Assembly (NCBI RefSeq): GCF_002159265.1
Contig: NZ_NFHG01000007.1
Coordinates: forward strand, 62,001-126,000
Length of the DNA stretch: 64,000 bases
Direction: 5' to 3'
Origin: Flavonifractor sp. An82
Lineage (GTDB): Bacteria > Bacillota > Clostridia > Oscillospirales > Oscillospiraceae
Under the pieces are notes generated by a model. It searched no databases and had not been told where the DNA came from. It saw only the letters and a program-made list of their open reading frames with translations. Shown here in pieces: positions 42,205 to 50,546 of the stretch (the first letter of the stretch is position 1; the number at the start of each line of letters is the position of its first letter). The translations under genes were made by a program, and so were the position numbers.

Positions 42205-43326
42205 ATGGATAAAAAGCTGTTCAAAAGCATCCTGCTCATCATTACCTATGCGGTGGTGCTGGTGATGGTACTGGCCCGGCTGGATGTGCTGGCCGGTGCG
42301 CTGGGCATCCTGCTGTCGGTGTTCAAGCCCCTCATCATCGGCTTCTGTTTGGCATTTGTGCTCAACCGTCCCTGTCAGTTCTTTTTCCGGCTGTACAGCC
42401 GGGGCCTGGACAAAATCTCCGCCCGGGGCGCTGCCCGGCCCCTGGCCGTCCTTACCTCCTATCTGGCCCTCATTATTATTGTGGTGGCCATCTTCTCCTT
42501 CGTACTGCCCAAGCTGGTGGAGAGTATCCAGACCTTTGTCCTCAACCTCAGCGGCTATATCGCCAACGCCCAGAACTCCATCAACCATCTGCTGGACTAC
42601 CTCAATCTGGATATTGAGCAGCTGGACCTGTCCAAGCTGAATACCACTCTGGAGGGCATCCTCAACAACGCCCTGAAATTTCTCTCCAACCTGGGCCCCC
42701 AGATCATAGAGTTCACCACCGGCCTGGTCTCCATCGTCGTCACCGGTGTGCTGGCCCTGGTTTTCTCCATCTATATGCTCTCCGGCCGGGATAAGTTGCT
42801 GGGCCAATGCCGCCGCCTGCTGAAGGCCTATGTCCCCGCCAAGGTGGCCGGTCCCATCTCTGATGTGGTCTCCCTTACCGCCGCCACCTTCACCAAATTT
42901 GTCACCGGTCAGTGCATCGAGGCCTGTATCCTGGGCGGACTGTGCACCATCGGCATGCTGTTCATCCAGCCCGACTACGCCCCCCTCATTGGCGTCACGG
43001 TGGGAGCCTCGGCCCTTATCCCGGTGGCGGGCGCCTACATCGGCGCCATCCTGTCGGCCGTCCTGCTGCTGATGGTCTCCCCCCTGAAGGCCTTTATCTT
43101 CCTGGTCTTCCTCATCATCCTCCAGCAGGTGGAGGGCAACGTGATCTATCCCCGGGTGGTGGGCACCTCTCTGGGCCTGCCCGGTATCTGGGTGCTGGCC
43201 GCCGTCACCGTAGGCGGCAGCCTGTGGGGCGTGCCCGGCATCCTCGTCAGCGTCCCCATCGCCTCGGTGGCCTACACCCTGCTGCGCCGGGACCTCCGCA
43301 AGCGGCTGGATAAGCCCGCTGTCTGA
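42205..43326 (+). CDS. AI-2E family transporter (UPF0118)
   Basis: The 373 residues show the eight-helix topology of the PerM/TqsA/YtvI family: N-terminal helices, a soluble segment (about residues 105-165), and the C-terminal block LIGVTVGASALIPVAGAYIG, LQQVEGNVIYPRVVGTSLGLPG (seen as QQVEGNVIYPRVVG). Members export solutes such as AI-2 or act in Na+/H+ exchange; sporulating relatives include YtvI. The ATG at 42205 follows ACTGAGG; in-frame sequence upstream is not conserved-looking. A terminator follows. Confidence 0.9.
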   Translation: MDKKLFKSILLIITYAVVLVMVLARLDVLAGALGILLSVFKPLIIGFCLAFVLNRPCQFFFRLYSRGLDKISARGAARPLAVLTSYLALIIIVVAIFSFVLPKLVESIQTFVLNLSGYIANAQNSINHLLDYLNLDIEQLDLSKLNTTLEGILNNALKFLSNLGPQIIEFTTGLVSIVVTGVLALVFSIYMLSGRDKLLGQCRRLLKAYVPAKVAGPISDVVSLTAATFTKFVTGQCIEACILGGLCTIGMLFIQPDYAPLIGVTVGASALIPVAGAYIGAILSAVLLLMVSPLKAFIFLVFLIILQQVEGNVIYPRVVGTSLGLPGIWVLAAVTVGGSLWGVPGILVSVPIASVAYTLLRRDLRKRLDKPAV

Positions 43327-43330
43327 GTAC

Positions 43331-43366
43331 AAAAATGCCCTGCTGCCTGTGCAGCAGGGCATTTTT
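43331..43366. terminator. Bidirectional terminator after the AI-2E family gene
   Basis: AAAAATGCCCTGCTGC, loop CTGT, complementary arm ending in five T. Confidence 0.92.
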
Positions 43367-43378
43367 ATGGTTGTTTCT

Positions 43379-43545
43379 TTAGGCCTTGTTTGAATATTGG
43401 CGATATGCCCAGCGGCGAGGAATTTTGGCCGCTGGCAAGCAATTTTTTTGCAGGAATCCTGACGGATTTCAAGGAAAAATTGTGCCGTCCAGAGGGCAAA
43501 AGGCCCGGCGATTGGGCTTGTTGATAATATTCAAACAAGGCCTAA
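43379..43545. mobile_element. MITE-like element with 20-bp inverted ends
   Basis: A perfect 20-bp inverted repeat (TTAGGCCTTGTTTGAATATT, 43379-43398 and 43526-43545) encloses about 127 bases with an inner hairpin (CCAGCGGC / GCCGCTGG) and no reading frame. The ends and size fit a miniature inverted-repeat element, with possible TA duplication. The right end supplies the TAG stop codon of degV. No matching transposase is in the window. Confidence 0.65.
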
Positions 43546-44420
43546 TCCTCAAGCAGCTGGATCCCGCCGCCCAGCACACCGTCGCCGATGTAGACGCTGA
43601 GGGTGGCGTCAATCTCGCCCTCCCACATGTGCTCAGCATTGGGAAAGCGCTCTCTCATCCGGACGGCAAACTCCGCCATCTCTTCAGGTGCGCCGCCGTT
43701 GGCAATGCCCAGGTTATACCGCACACCGGGCTTGAGCTTCTGGGCCATCAGGTCCAGGATCTTGTCCTGTACCTGCCGGCGGCCCCGTACCTTGGCCACG
43801 CTCTGGAGCTGCCCATCCCCGGCAAAAGAGATGACGGGCTTGATGCTCAGCAGTGTGCCGGCCAGAGCGGTCACCTTGCCGATACGCCCGCCCTTGCTGA
43901 GATACTCCAGGGTATCCACCGAGAAGAAGGGGAAGGTGTTGTCGATCAGCTGGGGCACCCGCTTGTGCACCAGGGTATCCCAGTCGGCGCCGGCCAGGAT
44001 ATCCTCCCACAGCTGGAGCACCATGATCCCCATGCCCAAGGAGCCGCTCTTGGAGTCAAACACGGCGATCTCCAAATCGCTGCGGGTCTCCGCCAGAAGG
44101 CGCACCATATTATAGGTGCCCGACAGGCCGGAGGACAGCATAACAGCCAGCACCCTTTCATAGCCGTCGGCCTTGATTTGGTCCAGGGTGTCGCTGACAC
44201 TGCCGCCGTCAGGCAGCGATGTCCGGGGCAGTTCGCCCCGGTGCAGCCGCTCATAGATATCCCCGGAGAAAATGTCCACCCCGTCGGAGTACTCCCCGTC
44301 GGTACACACGATCTTCAGGGGGACCGTATAGATGGGCTTGCCCTCCCGCAGGGCGGGGGACAGATCGGCGGTGGAATCGGTGAGCAATGCGATCTTCTGT
44401 ACGTTTGACAAGCTGATCAT
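43542..44420 (-). CDS. DegV family fatty-acid-binding protein
   Basis: The 292 residues match DegV proteins, which bind fatty acids and can act with fatty acid kinase: IALLTDSTADLSPAL at the N-terminus, the fatty-acid loop TSLPDGGSVSDTL, VMLSSGLSGTYNMVRL, and DTLEYLSKGGRIGKVTAL. The ATG at 44420 has only a close AGG; a TTG three codons on has better spacing, so the start is uncertain by nine bases. Its stop codon falls in the inverted end of the element at 43379-43545. It diverges from a TetR gene. Confidence 0.93.
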   Translation of the reverse strand: MISLSNVQKIALLTDSTADLSPALREGKPIYTVPLKIVCTDGEYSDGVDIFSGDIYERLHRGELPRTSLPDGGSVSDTLDQIKADGYERVLAVMLSSGLSGTYNMVRLLAETRSDLEIAVFDSKSGSLGMGIMVLQLWEDILAGADWDTLVHKRVPQLIDNTFPFFSVDTLEYLSKGGRIGKVTALAGTLLSIKPVISFAGDGQLQSVAKVRGRRQVQDKILDLMAQKLKPGVRYNLGIANGGAPEEMAEFAVRMRERFPNAEHMWEGEIDATLSVYIGDGVLGGGIQLLED

Positions 44421-44449
44421 CCTACTCTATAATCAAGTTTGGGAAACTG

Positions 44450-44466
44450 ACATAACGTCGTTATGT
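44450..44466. promoter_or_regulatory. Candidate TetR operator between degV and tetR
   Basis: The perfect palindrome ACATAACG-T-CGTTATGT lies between the divergent starts at 44420 and 44520. It overlaps a possible -35 box of the degV promoter. Such a site fits a dimeric TetR repressor acting on both directions. Confidence 0.6.
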
Positions 44467-44519
44467 GACTACTTAAATTATAGCGGCAAAGGGTCGCCGC
44501 TGTCAAGAGGTGGAAGCCC

Positions 44520-45119
44520 GTGGAGGACTATCGAACCCGTAGAAAAGAGCAGGCCAAACAGACCGAGCAGGCCATTTTGCAGGCCGCCATGGACCTGTCC
44601 CGCAAGCAGAGCTTTGACAAGGTCTCCATTCGGGAGATCTGCCAGCAGGCGGGCATCACCACAGGGGCCTTTTACCACCACTTCCGCTCCAAGGAGGACC
44701 TGCTCTCCCGGGGCTTTGCCCCGCTGGACACCTATCTGGAGCAGGCCCTCAACGGCCACCAGGACGACCCTCCCGCCGACCGGCTGTGGCGGCTGATGAC
44801 CAACTACGCCGAATTTCTGGAAAACCTGGGCTGGGAGCTGGTGGCCCGTTACTACCAGCGGCGGCTGGACTCCCCTGACGACACCTCCTCCATGGATTCC
44901 AGCCGGTTCACCCTGCGGGCCATGGCCGATTGTCTGGGGCAGGCGGAGGCCGAGGGCGGGCTGCTGCCCGGCTGGTCGGCGGAGTGGACCGCCGACTTCC
45001 TGCTGCGTCACTTCCGCGGCGTAGTCATCGACTGGACCCTCCACCGGGGCTCCTACCGGCTGCTGGCCAGGCTGGAGCAGGACTATACCCTTTTCAGCCA
45101 GGTGTTCCGCACCGGCTAA
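44520..45119 (+). CDS. TetR/AcrR-family transcriptional regulator
   Basis: The 199 residues have a TetR helix-turn-helix at about 12-60 (AILQAAMDLSRKQSFDKVSI and EICQQAGITTGAFYHHFRSK) and a variable ligand domain. The start is GTG with AAGAGG upstream. The gene lies divergent to degV across the palindrome at 44450-44466 and upstream of ylbJ (57-base gap). The ligand is unknown; a fatty acid is plausible from the DegV neighbour. Confidence 0.9.
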   Translation: MEDYRTRRKEQAKQTEQAILQAAMDLSRKQSFDKVSIREICQQAGITTGAFYHHFRSKEDLLSRGFAPLDTYLEQALNGHQDDPPADRLWRLMTNYAEFLENLGWELVARYYQRRLDSPDDTSSMDSSRFTLRAMADCLGQAEAEGGLLPGWSAEWTADFLLRHFRGVVIDWTLHRGSYRLLARLEQDYTLFSQVFRTG

Positions 45120-45176
45120 GGGACAGGCAACTTTTTCTTCCATGGCGCATACCCATCTGTGAAGGAGGTGTGTGCC

Positions 45177-46367
45177 ATGTCCCGACTGCTGTCCAAGGCC
45201 CGGATCCGCGATCTGCTCCTGGGTCTGGTCCTGTTGTGCGCCACATTGGCGCTGATGCTCTACCCAAAGCCATCCATGGAGGCCGCCCGGACCGGCCTCC
45301 AGCTGTGCTATAACGTGATTATCCCGTCTCTGTTTCCTTTCTTTGTGCTCTCCTCCCTGGTGGTGGAGCTGGGTCTGGCCCGCTATCTGGGCCGGCTGCT
45401 GGAGGGGGTCATGCGCCCCCTCTTTCACGTCAGCGGCGCCTGCGCCTCCGCCTTTGCCCTGGGCTTCGTGGGGGGCTACCCGGTGGGCGCCAAGACCGCC
45501 ATCAGCCTGTATGAGAAAGGGATGTGCACCCGTACCGAGGCGGAGCGGCTGCTGGCCTTCTGCAATAACTCCGGCCCCGCCTTTATTCTGGGGGTGGTGG
45601 GGGCGGGCATCTTCGCCAGCAGCGCAGTGGGGGTGGCCCTCTACCTGGCCCACGCTCTGGCGTCGGTGTGCGTGGGGCTGCTCTTCCGGTTCTACAAGGC
45701 CGCGGAGGACTGCGGCAAGGGCAAGGCCCGCCGCTCCTCTCCTCAGTTTCAGGCCCAGCGCTTTTCCACCGCCTTTACCGGCTCGGTGAAAAATGCCTTT
45801 CTGTCTACCCTGAATATCTGTGCCTTTGTGGTGTTTTTTACAGTCGTGATCCAGCTTTTGATCCGCTCCGGCTTTCTGCCCGGTTTGGCTCAGGTGCTGG
45901 GTACCGTGCTGGCCCCCTTCGGTCTGACCCCGGAGTGGGCCCAGCGGCTGCTCACCGGCGCGCTGGAGATCTCCTCCGGAGTGTCCACCCTGTCGGAGGG
46001 GGGCGCCCTCAGCGGCCGGCTCACCATGGCCGCCTTCATGCTGGGATGGGCAGGGCTGTCGGTCCACTGTCAGGTGCTCTCCTTCATCGGGGGCAGCGGT
46101 CTGTCCGTGGGCACCTATCTGGCAGGCAAGCTGCTCCACGGCTTTTTGTCCGCCCTCTTCATCGGGGTGCTGGTCCGTCTGGTCCCCCTCACCGCTCCCG
46201 TTTCCAATTACCTGGCCGACCAGGTGGCCGGCATCGCAGGCATGGAATTTCACAGTACCCTTACCGTCTCCATCCTGGCGGCATGGCTCATCTTCCTTGG
46301 CTTTCTGCTGGCGGCGGCCCTGGGCTCACGAAAATGCCTTGGCAAACGCCGGAAAAGCGTGGTATAA
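45177..46367 (+). CDS. ylbJ: Sporulation integral membrane protein YlbJ
   Basis: The 396-residue membrane protein has about nine hydrophobic helices with two nucleoside-recognition (Gate) repeats: LGFVGGYPVGAKTAISLYEK and AFCNNSGPAFILGVVGAGIF in the first half, LEISSGVSTLSEGG in the second. This is the pattern of YlbJ, needed for spore cortex formation in Bacillus. The ATG follows GAAGGAGGTG. It supports a spore-forming host together with spmA/spmB. Confidence 0.92.
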   Translation: MSRLLSKARIRDLLLGLVLLCATLALMLYPKPSMEAARTGLQLCYNVIIPSLFPFFVLSSLVVELGLARYLGRLLEGVMRPLFHVSGACASAFALGFVGGYPVGAKTAISLYEKGMCTRTEAERLLAFCNNSGPAFILGVVGAGIFASSAVGVALYLAHALASVCVGLLFRFYKAAEDCGKGKARRSSPQFQAQRFSTAFTGSVKNAFLSTLNICAFVVFFTVVIQLLIRSGFLPGLAQVLGTVLAPFGLTPEWAQRLLTGALEISSGVSTLSEGGALSGRLTMAAFMLGWAGLSVHCQVLSFIGGSGLSVGTYLAGKLLHGFLSALFIGVLVRLVPLTAPVSNYLADQVAGIAGMEFHSTLTVSILAAWLIFLGFLLAAALGSRKCLGKRRKSVV

Positions 46368-46397
46368 TGATAGGTACGAGAAAAGAGGAGGGAGCAT

Positions 46398-46607
46398 ATG
46401 CTGTTCCAAAAGGACATTGAGCCCCGCTGCTGCTACTGCCAGCGCGGCACCAAGCTGGACGAGGAGCAGGTCCTCTGCGTCAAGAAGGGCGTGGTCTCCC
46501 CCGGGGGCAGCTGCCGCTCCTTCCGGTATGACCCGCTGAAGCGGGTGCCCACTCCGCCGGTGTCGCTGGATCTGGGCAAGCTGAAGGACGAGGATTTCAC
46601 CTTATAA
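46398..46607 (+). CDS. Small protein with a possible zinc-binding Cys set
   Basis: The 69 residues contain CCYCQRGTKLDEEQVLC and GSCRSF, a spacing like a small zinc ribbon. The ATG follows GGAGGG, 30 bases after ylbJ, and a TATAAT box at 46366-46371 with GGTACGAG beyond could give it its own transcript. I do not know its role. A terminator follows the stop codon. Confidence 0.75.
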   Translation: MLFQKDIEPRCCYCQRGTKLDEEQVLCVKKGVVSPGGSCRSFRYDPLKRVPTPPVSLDLGKLKDEDFTL

Positions 46608-46609
46608 TC

Positions 46610-46648
46610 AAAGCGGGACCCGCTGCATCAGCAGCGGGTCCCGCTTTT
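46610..46648. terminator. Bidirectional terminator
   Basis: AAAGCGGGACCCGCTGC, loop ATCA, complementary arm ending in T4, between the convergent small gene and spmB. Confidence 0.92.
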
Positions 46649-46653
46649 GCGTT

Positions 46654-47172
46654 TTAAAACAGTAGCCGCACCGCCCAGGCGGCGGCCAAGAAGCCGGCCA
46701 GATCAGCGCACAGAGCGGCAGGCACGGCGTAGCGGGTCTTGACGATGCCCGCCGCCCCGAAATAGACGGCAATGGTATAGAAGGTAGTCTCGGTAGACCC
46801 CAGCATGACGGCAGCGGTACGGCCGATAAGGGAGTCCGGGCCGTAGGTGGAAATGAGCTCCGCCCCCACACCCAGGGCGGCGGAACCGCTGACCGGACGC
46901 ACCAGCATCAGGGCCACCGTCTCCGGCGGGATGCCCAGGTTGGTAAGCAGAGGCGCCAGGGCCTCCGCCGCCAGCTCCAGCACCCCCGAGGCCCGCAGCA
47001 TGTACACCGCTGTCAGCAGGCCCACCAGGGCGGGCACGATGCGGATGAGCACCCCCAGCCCCTCCTCCGCGCCGGAGATAAGGGCGCTGTACACGTCCAC
47101 CTTCCGCACCATGCCCCACAGGGCAACCGTCCCGATGATGATGGGCACCAGCATGGTAAAAAAGGTCCCCAT
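46654..47172 (-). CDS. spmB: Spore maturation protein B
   Basis: The 172 residues have four to five hydrophobic helices and the nucleoside-recognition domain (RIVPALVGLLTAVYMLRASG, LVRPVSGSAALGVGAELI, MLGSTETTFYTIAVYFGA). SpmB acts with SpmA in spore core dehydration. The ATG (GTFFTMLVP) is two bases past the spmA stop, so the pair is coupled. Both lie in the same 2.5-kb stretch as ylbJ. Confidence 0.94.
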   Translation of the reverse strand: MGTFFTMLVPIIIGTVALWGMVRKVDVYSALISGAEEGLGVLIRIVPALVGLLTAVYMLRASGVLELAAEALAPLLTNLGIPPETVALMLVRPVSGSAALGVGAELISTYGPDSLIGRTAAVMLGSTETTFYTIAVYFGAAGIVKTRYAVPAALCADLAGFLAAAWAVRLLF

Positions 47173-47174
47173 GG

Positions 47175-47747
47175 TCAGTCCCTCCACAGCCTGGCCAACA
47201 GCTTGGTCGCCAGGATACCCACGGTCACTGACAGGGCGGAGGCCAGCCACACCGCCGGCAGGATATCAAAGGGGGTCTCACACCCGGCAGCCAGCCGCAC
47301 CCCCGCCACGGTGGTGGGAATGAGCTGAATGGAGGCAGTGTTGCACACCACTAGCATGCACAGGGAATCGGAGGCCACTCCCGGAGTGCGTCGGCTCATG
47401 AGCCGGGCCGCCTGAATGCCCAAGGGGGTGGCGGCGTTGCCCAGTCCCAAAAGGTTGGCCGATACGTTGGCGGAGATGCTGTCCATCACGTCCCGGTCCC
47501 GGGCAAAGGCCGGGTAGAGCCGGCCCAGCAGGGGCCGCAGCAGCCGGGACAGGCCGGCGGACAGACCGGAGCGCTTCATGATCTCCATGACCCCCATCCA
47601 CAAGCAGAGCACCCCTGACATGGCCAGACACAGATCCACCGCCGCCCCGGCTCCCTCCAGCGCCGCCGCCCCCACCGCCCCGCCGTTGCCGGTGGCCAGC
47701 CCGCACAGGATGGAGATGACCACCATCCCCGTCCAGATTGCCGCCAT
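47175..47747 (-). CDS. spmA: Spore maturation protein A
   Basis: The 190 residues carry the same Gate fold: MGVMEIMKRSGLSAGLSRLL, ISANVSANLLGLGNAATPLG and MLVVCNTASIQLIPTTV, as in SpmA. I use the second ATG (47747), eight bases after GGAGG; the first ATG is only two bases from it. It is the first gene of the spmAB operon. Confidence 0.94.
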   Translation of the reverse strand: MAAIWTGMVVISILCGLATGNGGAVGAAALEGAGAAVDLCLAMSGVLCLWMGVMEIMKRSGLSAGLSRLLRPLLGRLYPAFARDRDVMDSISANVSANLLGLGNAATPLGIQAARLMSRRTPGVASDSLCMLVVCNTASIQLIPTTVAGVRLAAGCETPFDILPAVWLASALSVTVGILATKLLARLWRD

Positions 47748-47877
47748 TGCCATGCCCTCCGCCCCTTTCTCCTTCCTAATTTCCAGATCAGGCTATCTAT
47801 ACGATCCAGCTTCGGAAAAGATACCCAATTCCACGGCGAAAATTGGCAGATAATATATGAAGTTTTTGTAACATCGC

Positions 47878-47905
47878 TTGACAGGGCAATACGTTGTGTT
47901 ATAAT
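47878..47905 (+). promoter_or_regulatory. Sigma-A promoter of the AbrB-type gene
   Basis: TTGACA (47878-47883) and TATAAT (47900-47905), both perfect, with a 16-base spacer. The ATG is 63 bases downstream. Confidence 0.85.
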
Positions 47906-47968
47906 TGTGTCAGTTTCTAGTTAATGAAGGGAATAATTGGAAGCTAATAGGGAAAGGAAGTAGCATTT

Positions 47969-48211
47969 ATGAAGTCAACTGGGATCGTACGCAAAGTAGA
48001 TGAGCTGGGCCGCATCGTCCTGCCCATCGAACTTCGCCGCACGCTGGATATCGCGGAGAAGGATTCTCTGGAGATTTATGTGGACGGCGCCTCTATTGTG
48101 CTGAAAAAGTATCAGCCCGCCTGCATTTTCTGCGATGATGCCAAGGATGTGGTCAACTTTAAGGGCAAAAACGTGTGCACCAACTGCATCCGTGAGCTCC
48201 AGCTGAAGTGA
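47969..48211 (+). CDS. AbrB-family transition-state regulator with zinc motif
   Basis: The 80 residues start with the AbrB/SpoVT DNA-binding fold (STGIVRKVDELGRIVLPIEL, RRTLDIAEKDSLEIYVDG). After it, where AbrB has a multimerisation tail, lies CIFCDD and VCTNC, two CxxC pairs likely to bind zinc. It is likely a sporulation or stationary-phase regulator. The ATG follows AAAGGAAG. It has its own promoter and terminator. Confidence 0.94.
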   Translation: MKSTGIVRKVDELGRIVLPIELRRTLDIAEKDSLEIYVDGASIVLKKYQPACIFCDDAKDVVNFKGKNVCTNCIRELQLK

Positions 48212-48227
48212 TCCAAGCAGAAAGAAA

Positions 48228-48270
48228 CCGGGACTCCACCTGCATTTTGCAGGTGGAGTCCCTTTCTTTT
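48228..48270. terminator. Terminator after the AbrB-type gene
   Basis: GGGACTCCACCTGC stem with ATTTT loop and CTTTCTTTT tail. Confidence 0.9.
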
Positions 48271-48458
48271 GCTAAATTTGCTAATAATTATACAATTAAC
48301 ACAGGTTAAAAGATTGCTTCAATTTTGTGCTGTTTTTTCCCATCTTTTTCCCTGTTTTCCCGCTGAATCGACGCTTTTTCTGCGGATTTGACACTTTTGA
48401 TTCGGGTCAAAAATATACGATTTGTAATATTTGATTATCCTAATTAGGATAACATTGT
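48271..48458. other. AT-rich convergent gap with a perfect 18-bp palindrome
   Basis: No gene is seen here. The stretch is AT-rich in a GC-rich region and holds the perfect palindrome TTATCCTAATTAGGATAA (48435-48452), directly next to the rsmI stop, and TTTGAC / GTCAAA arms around 48387-48411. Because both flanking genes end here, a promoter or operator is unexpected. Confidence 0.55.
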
Positions 48459-49289
48459 TTATTCATTCATAGCCCTGCTATAGAGCTCATTCTTGGGCAG
48501 ACCGGTCTCCTTGGCGGCCTGCCGGGCGGCGTCCTTCAGGGACATGCCCTGCTCCCGCAGCTGGGCCACCCGTTCCAGCCCCTGCTCCAGGGTGGGGGTC
48601 TCCCGGGCGTCCTCCGCGGCGCCCTCCACCACCAGGACGAACTCTCCCCGGGGCGGGTTGGCCTCGTACCAGGTCACCGCCTCCCCCAGGGTGGTGCGGC
48701 GCACCTCCTCGTGGAGTTTGGTCAGCTCCCGGCACAGGGAGATCCGCCGGTCCGTTCCAAAGACCTCCGCCAGATCGGCCAGGGTGGCAGTCAGCTTGTG
48801 GGGGGCCTCGTAGAAGATCATGGTACGCCGCTCCTGCCGCAGCTCCTCCAGGTGGGCCCGGCGGTTTTTCTTGTTCATGGCCAGAAAACCCTCAAAGGTA
48901 AAGCGGCCGGTGGGCAGCCCGGATACCGACAGGGCGGTAACCAGGGCGCAGGGGCCGGGAATGGCCACCACCTCCACCCCATTCTGGGCACACAGCCGCA
49001 CCAGATCCTCGCCGGGGTCGGACACCGCCGGGGTACCTGCGTCGGTGACCAGAGCGCAGCTCTCCCCTGCCAGCAGGCGGCCCAGCACCGCCTGTCCACC
49101 CGCCTCGGTGTTGTGGCGGTAGTAGGAGATCATGGGCTTTTTCAGCCCCAGGTGATTGAGCAGCTTGAGGGACACCCGGGTGTCCTCGGCGGCAATGAAG
49201 TCCACTGCCGCCAGGGTATCCGCCATCCGCTGGGAAATATCCCCCAGGTTGCCGATGGGGGTGGGTACCAGATATAAGATTCCGGCCAT
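48459..49289 (-). CDS. rsmI: 16S rRNA 2'-O-ribose C1402 methyltransferase
   Basis: RsmI methylates the ribose of C1402 in the decoding centre. The 276 residues have the SAM methylase fold of the family: LYLVPTPIGNLGDISQRM, IAAEDTRVSLKLLNHL, LVTDAGTPAVSDPGEDLV, IPGPCALVTALSVSGLPT and FYEAPHKLTATL. It starts four bases after the stop of the TrmN6-like gene, consistent with an RNA-modification operon. Confidence 0.96.
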   Translation of the reverse strand: MAGILYLVPTPIGNLGDISQRMADTLAAVDFIAAEDTRVSLKLLNHLGLKKPMISYYRHNTEAGGQAVLGRLLAGESCALVTDAGTPAVSDPGEDLVRLCAQNGVEVVAIPGPCALVTALSVSGLPTGRFTFEGFLAMNKKNRRAHLEELRQERRTMIFYEAPHKLTATLADLAEVFGTDRRISLCRELTKLHEEVRRTTLGEAVTWYEANPPRGEFVLVVEGAAEDARETPTLEQGLERVAQLREQGMSLKDAARQAAKETGLPKNELYSRAMNE

Positions 49290-49293
49290 AGGA

Positions 49294-49938
49294 TTACCTC
49301 CGGTTCATCAGTAATGTAGGCAGGACCTCCAGTCCCGGCCTGCCCTGCCGCACCGCCTCCACCAGAACAGCGGAGGGGGGCGTGTCCTCCCGGTGCTGGA
49401 TCAGCCGGAGCCGTTTGGGCTCCAGGGCGCTTTCATGGAGGGCGGCAAAGAGCTCTGCCAGACGCTCCGGCCGGTGGACCAGGGCAAACCGCCCGCCGTT
49501 TTTGGCCAGCCGTCCGGCGGCGGCGCACCAGTCGGCCAGCGTGGCCTCCTCCATGCGGGTCGCTCCGCCGTCTCCCCCGCTGCCCGCCTTGAAGTAGGGC
49601 GGGTTGGCGATCACCAGGGAGAAGCCCCCCGCCGGCAGAGTTTTGCACACCTGGCGGAGATCGCCGGTGTAAATTTCCCCCGTCAAGCCATTTTCCGCCA
49701 GATTCTTGCGGGCCAGGGCACTGTCCGCCGGGGAAATTTCCACACCGGTCAGGGTCAATGTGGATTGCCGCCCGGCCAGAAGCAGGAGCAAAGCCCCCGC
49801 CCCGCAGCCCAGATCGCACACCCTGTCCCCCCGCCGCAGGGTGGCAAATGCGGCCAGGGCCAGGCTGTCCTGCCCCAGGGGGAAGCAGGTGTCCGACTGC
49901 TCATAGCGGTAGGGACCCAGCTGCTCCGGCCCTCTCAT
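49294..49938 (-). CDS. tRNA1(Val) adenine-N6 methyltransferase-like (TrmN6/YabB)
   Basis: The 214 residues form a class I SAM methyltransferase: YEQSDTCFPLGQDSLALAAF (a YabB/TrmN6 mark), VCDLGCGAGALLLLLA for SAM, and the N6-adenine catalytic motif VIANPPYFK. The next gene is rsmI, the usual partner of yabB in Firmicutes. The exact tRNA target is inferred from family. Confidence 0.9.
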   Translation of the reverse strand: MRGPEQLGPYRYEQSDTCFPLGQDSLALAAFATLRRGDRVCDLGCGAGALLLLLAGRQSTLTLTGVEISPADSALARKNLAENGLTGEIYTGDLRQVCKTLPAGGFSLVIANPPYFKAGSGGDGGATRMEEATLADWCAAAGRLAKNGGRFALVHRPERLAELFAALHESALEPKRLRLIQHREDTPPSAVLVEAVRQGRPGLEVLPTLLMNRR

Positions 49939-50546
49939 GCCATACCCTCCATCAGGCGGCGGACGATGCGGCCGGTGAGTCCCCAGATAGGCCGGTCCGT
50001 CCAGGGGTAGACGGGCACAGTGGCCGTCCCGCTGCGCCAGCGGTAGCCGTTGGGAAAGCCAATGCAGTCATAGGGGAAGTCCGTCCCCACCTGGGGCTTG
50101 AGCTCGTAGGAGTAGATCTGAGGCGGGTGGGTGCGCAGCCACTCCACCGGCACCAGGAAGGTGCTGTCCACCTCGGCAGGGCTGGGGGCCATGGCGGCCA
50201 GTCCCGCCGGGCTCACCACCCCCAGGAAGGGGTGCATCACAAACTTGCCCTGCTGCACCAGCAGGTCCAGGGGGGAGATAATCTCCACCTCCCCAGCTGG
50301 GATGGCCAACTCCTCAAAGGTCTCCCGCAGAGCGCAGTCCCGGGGGCTCTCCCCCCGCTCCACCTTGCCGCCTGGGAAGCACACCTCTCCCGGCTGGTGG
50401 GCCAGGGTGGAGGCGCGCACCTCGAAGAGCAGGCTCAGCCCCTCCGGCCCCTCCACCAGAGGGACCAGCACCGCATATTCCTGCTTGACGTCCTGGATTT
50501 CAGGCACATGGCCCGCCCAGCGGGCCCGAAAATCGGCCAGGGTCAT
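49935..50546 (-). CDS. Nudix hydrolase, CoA pyrophosphatase-like
   Basis: The 203 residues contain the Nudix box GGKVERGESPRDCALRETFE with its EEL continuation, preceded by EVCFPGGK as in the NudL/PCD1 CoA diphosphatase group. It would hydrolyse CoA or related dinucleotides to 4'-phosphopantetheine and 3',5'-ADP. The ATG overlaps the XRE gene stop by four bases, and its own stop overlaps the TrmN6-like gene. Confidence 0.88.
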   Translation of the reverse strand: MTLADFRARWAGHVPEIQDVKQEYAVLVPLVEGPEGLSLLFEVRASTLAHQPGEVCFPGGKVERGESPRDCALRETFEELAIPAGEVEIISPLDLLVQQGKFVMHPFLGVVSPAGLAAMAPSPAEVDSTFLVPVEWLRTHPPQIYSYELKPQVGTDFPYDCIGFPNGYRWRSGTATVPVYPWTDRPIWGLTGRIVRRLMEGMA

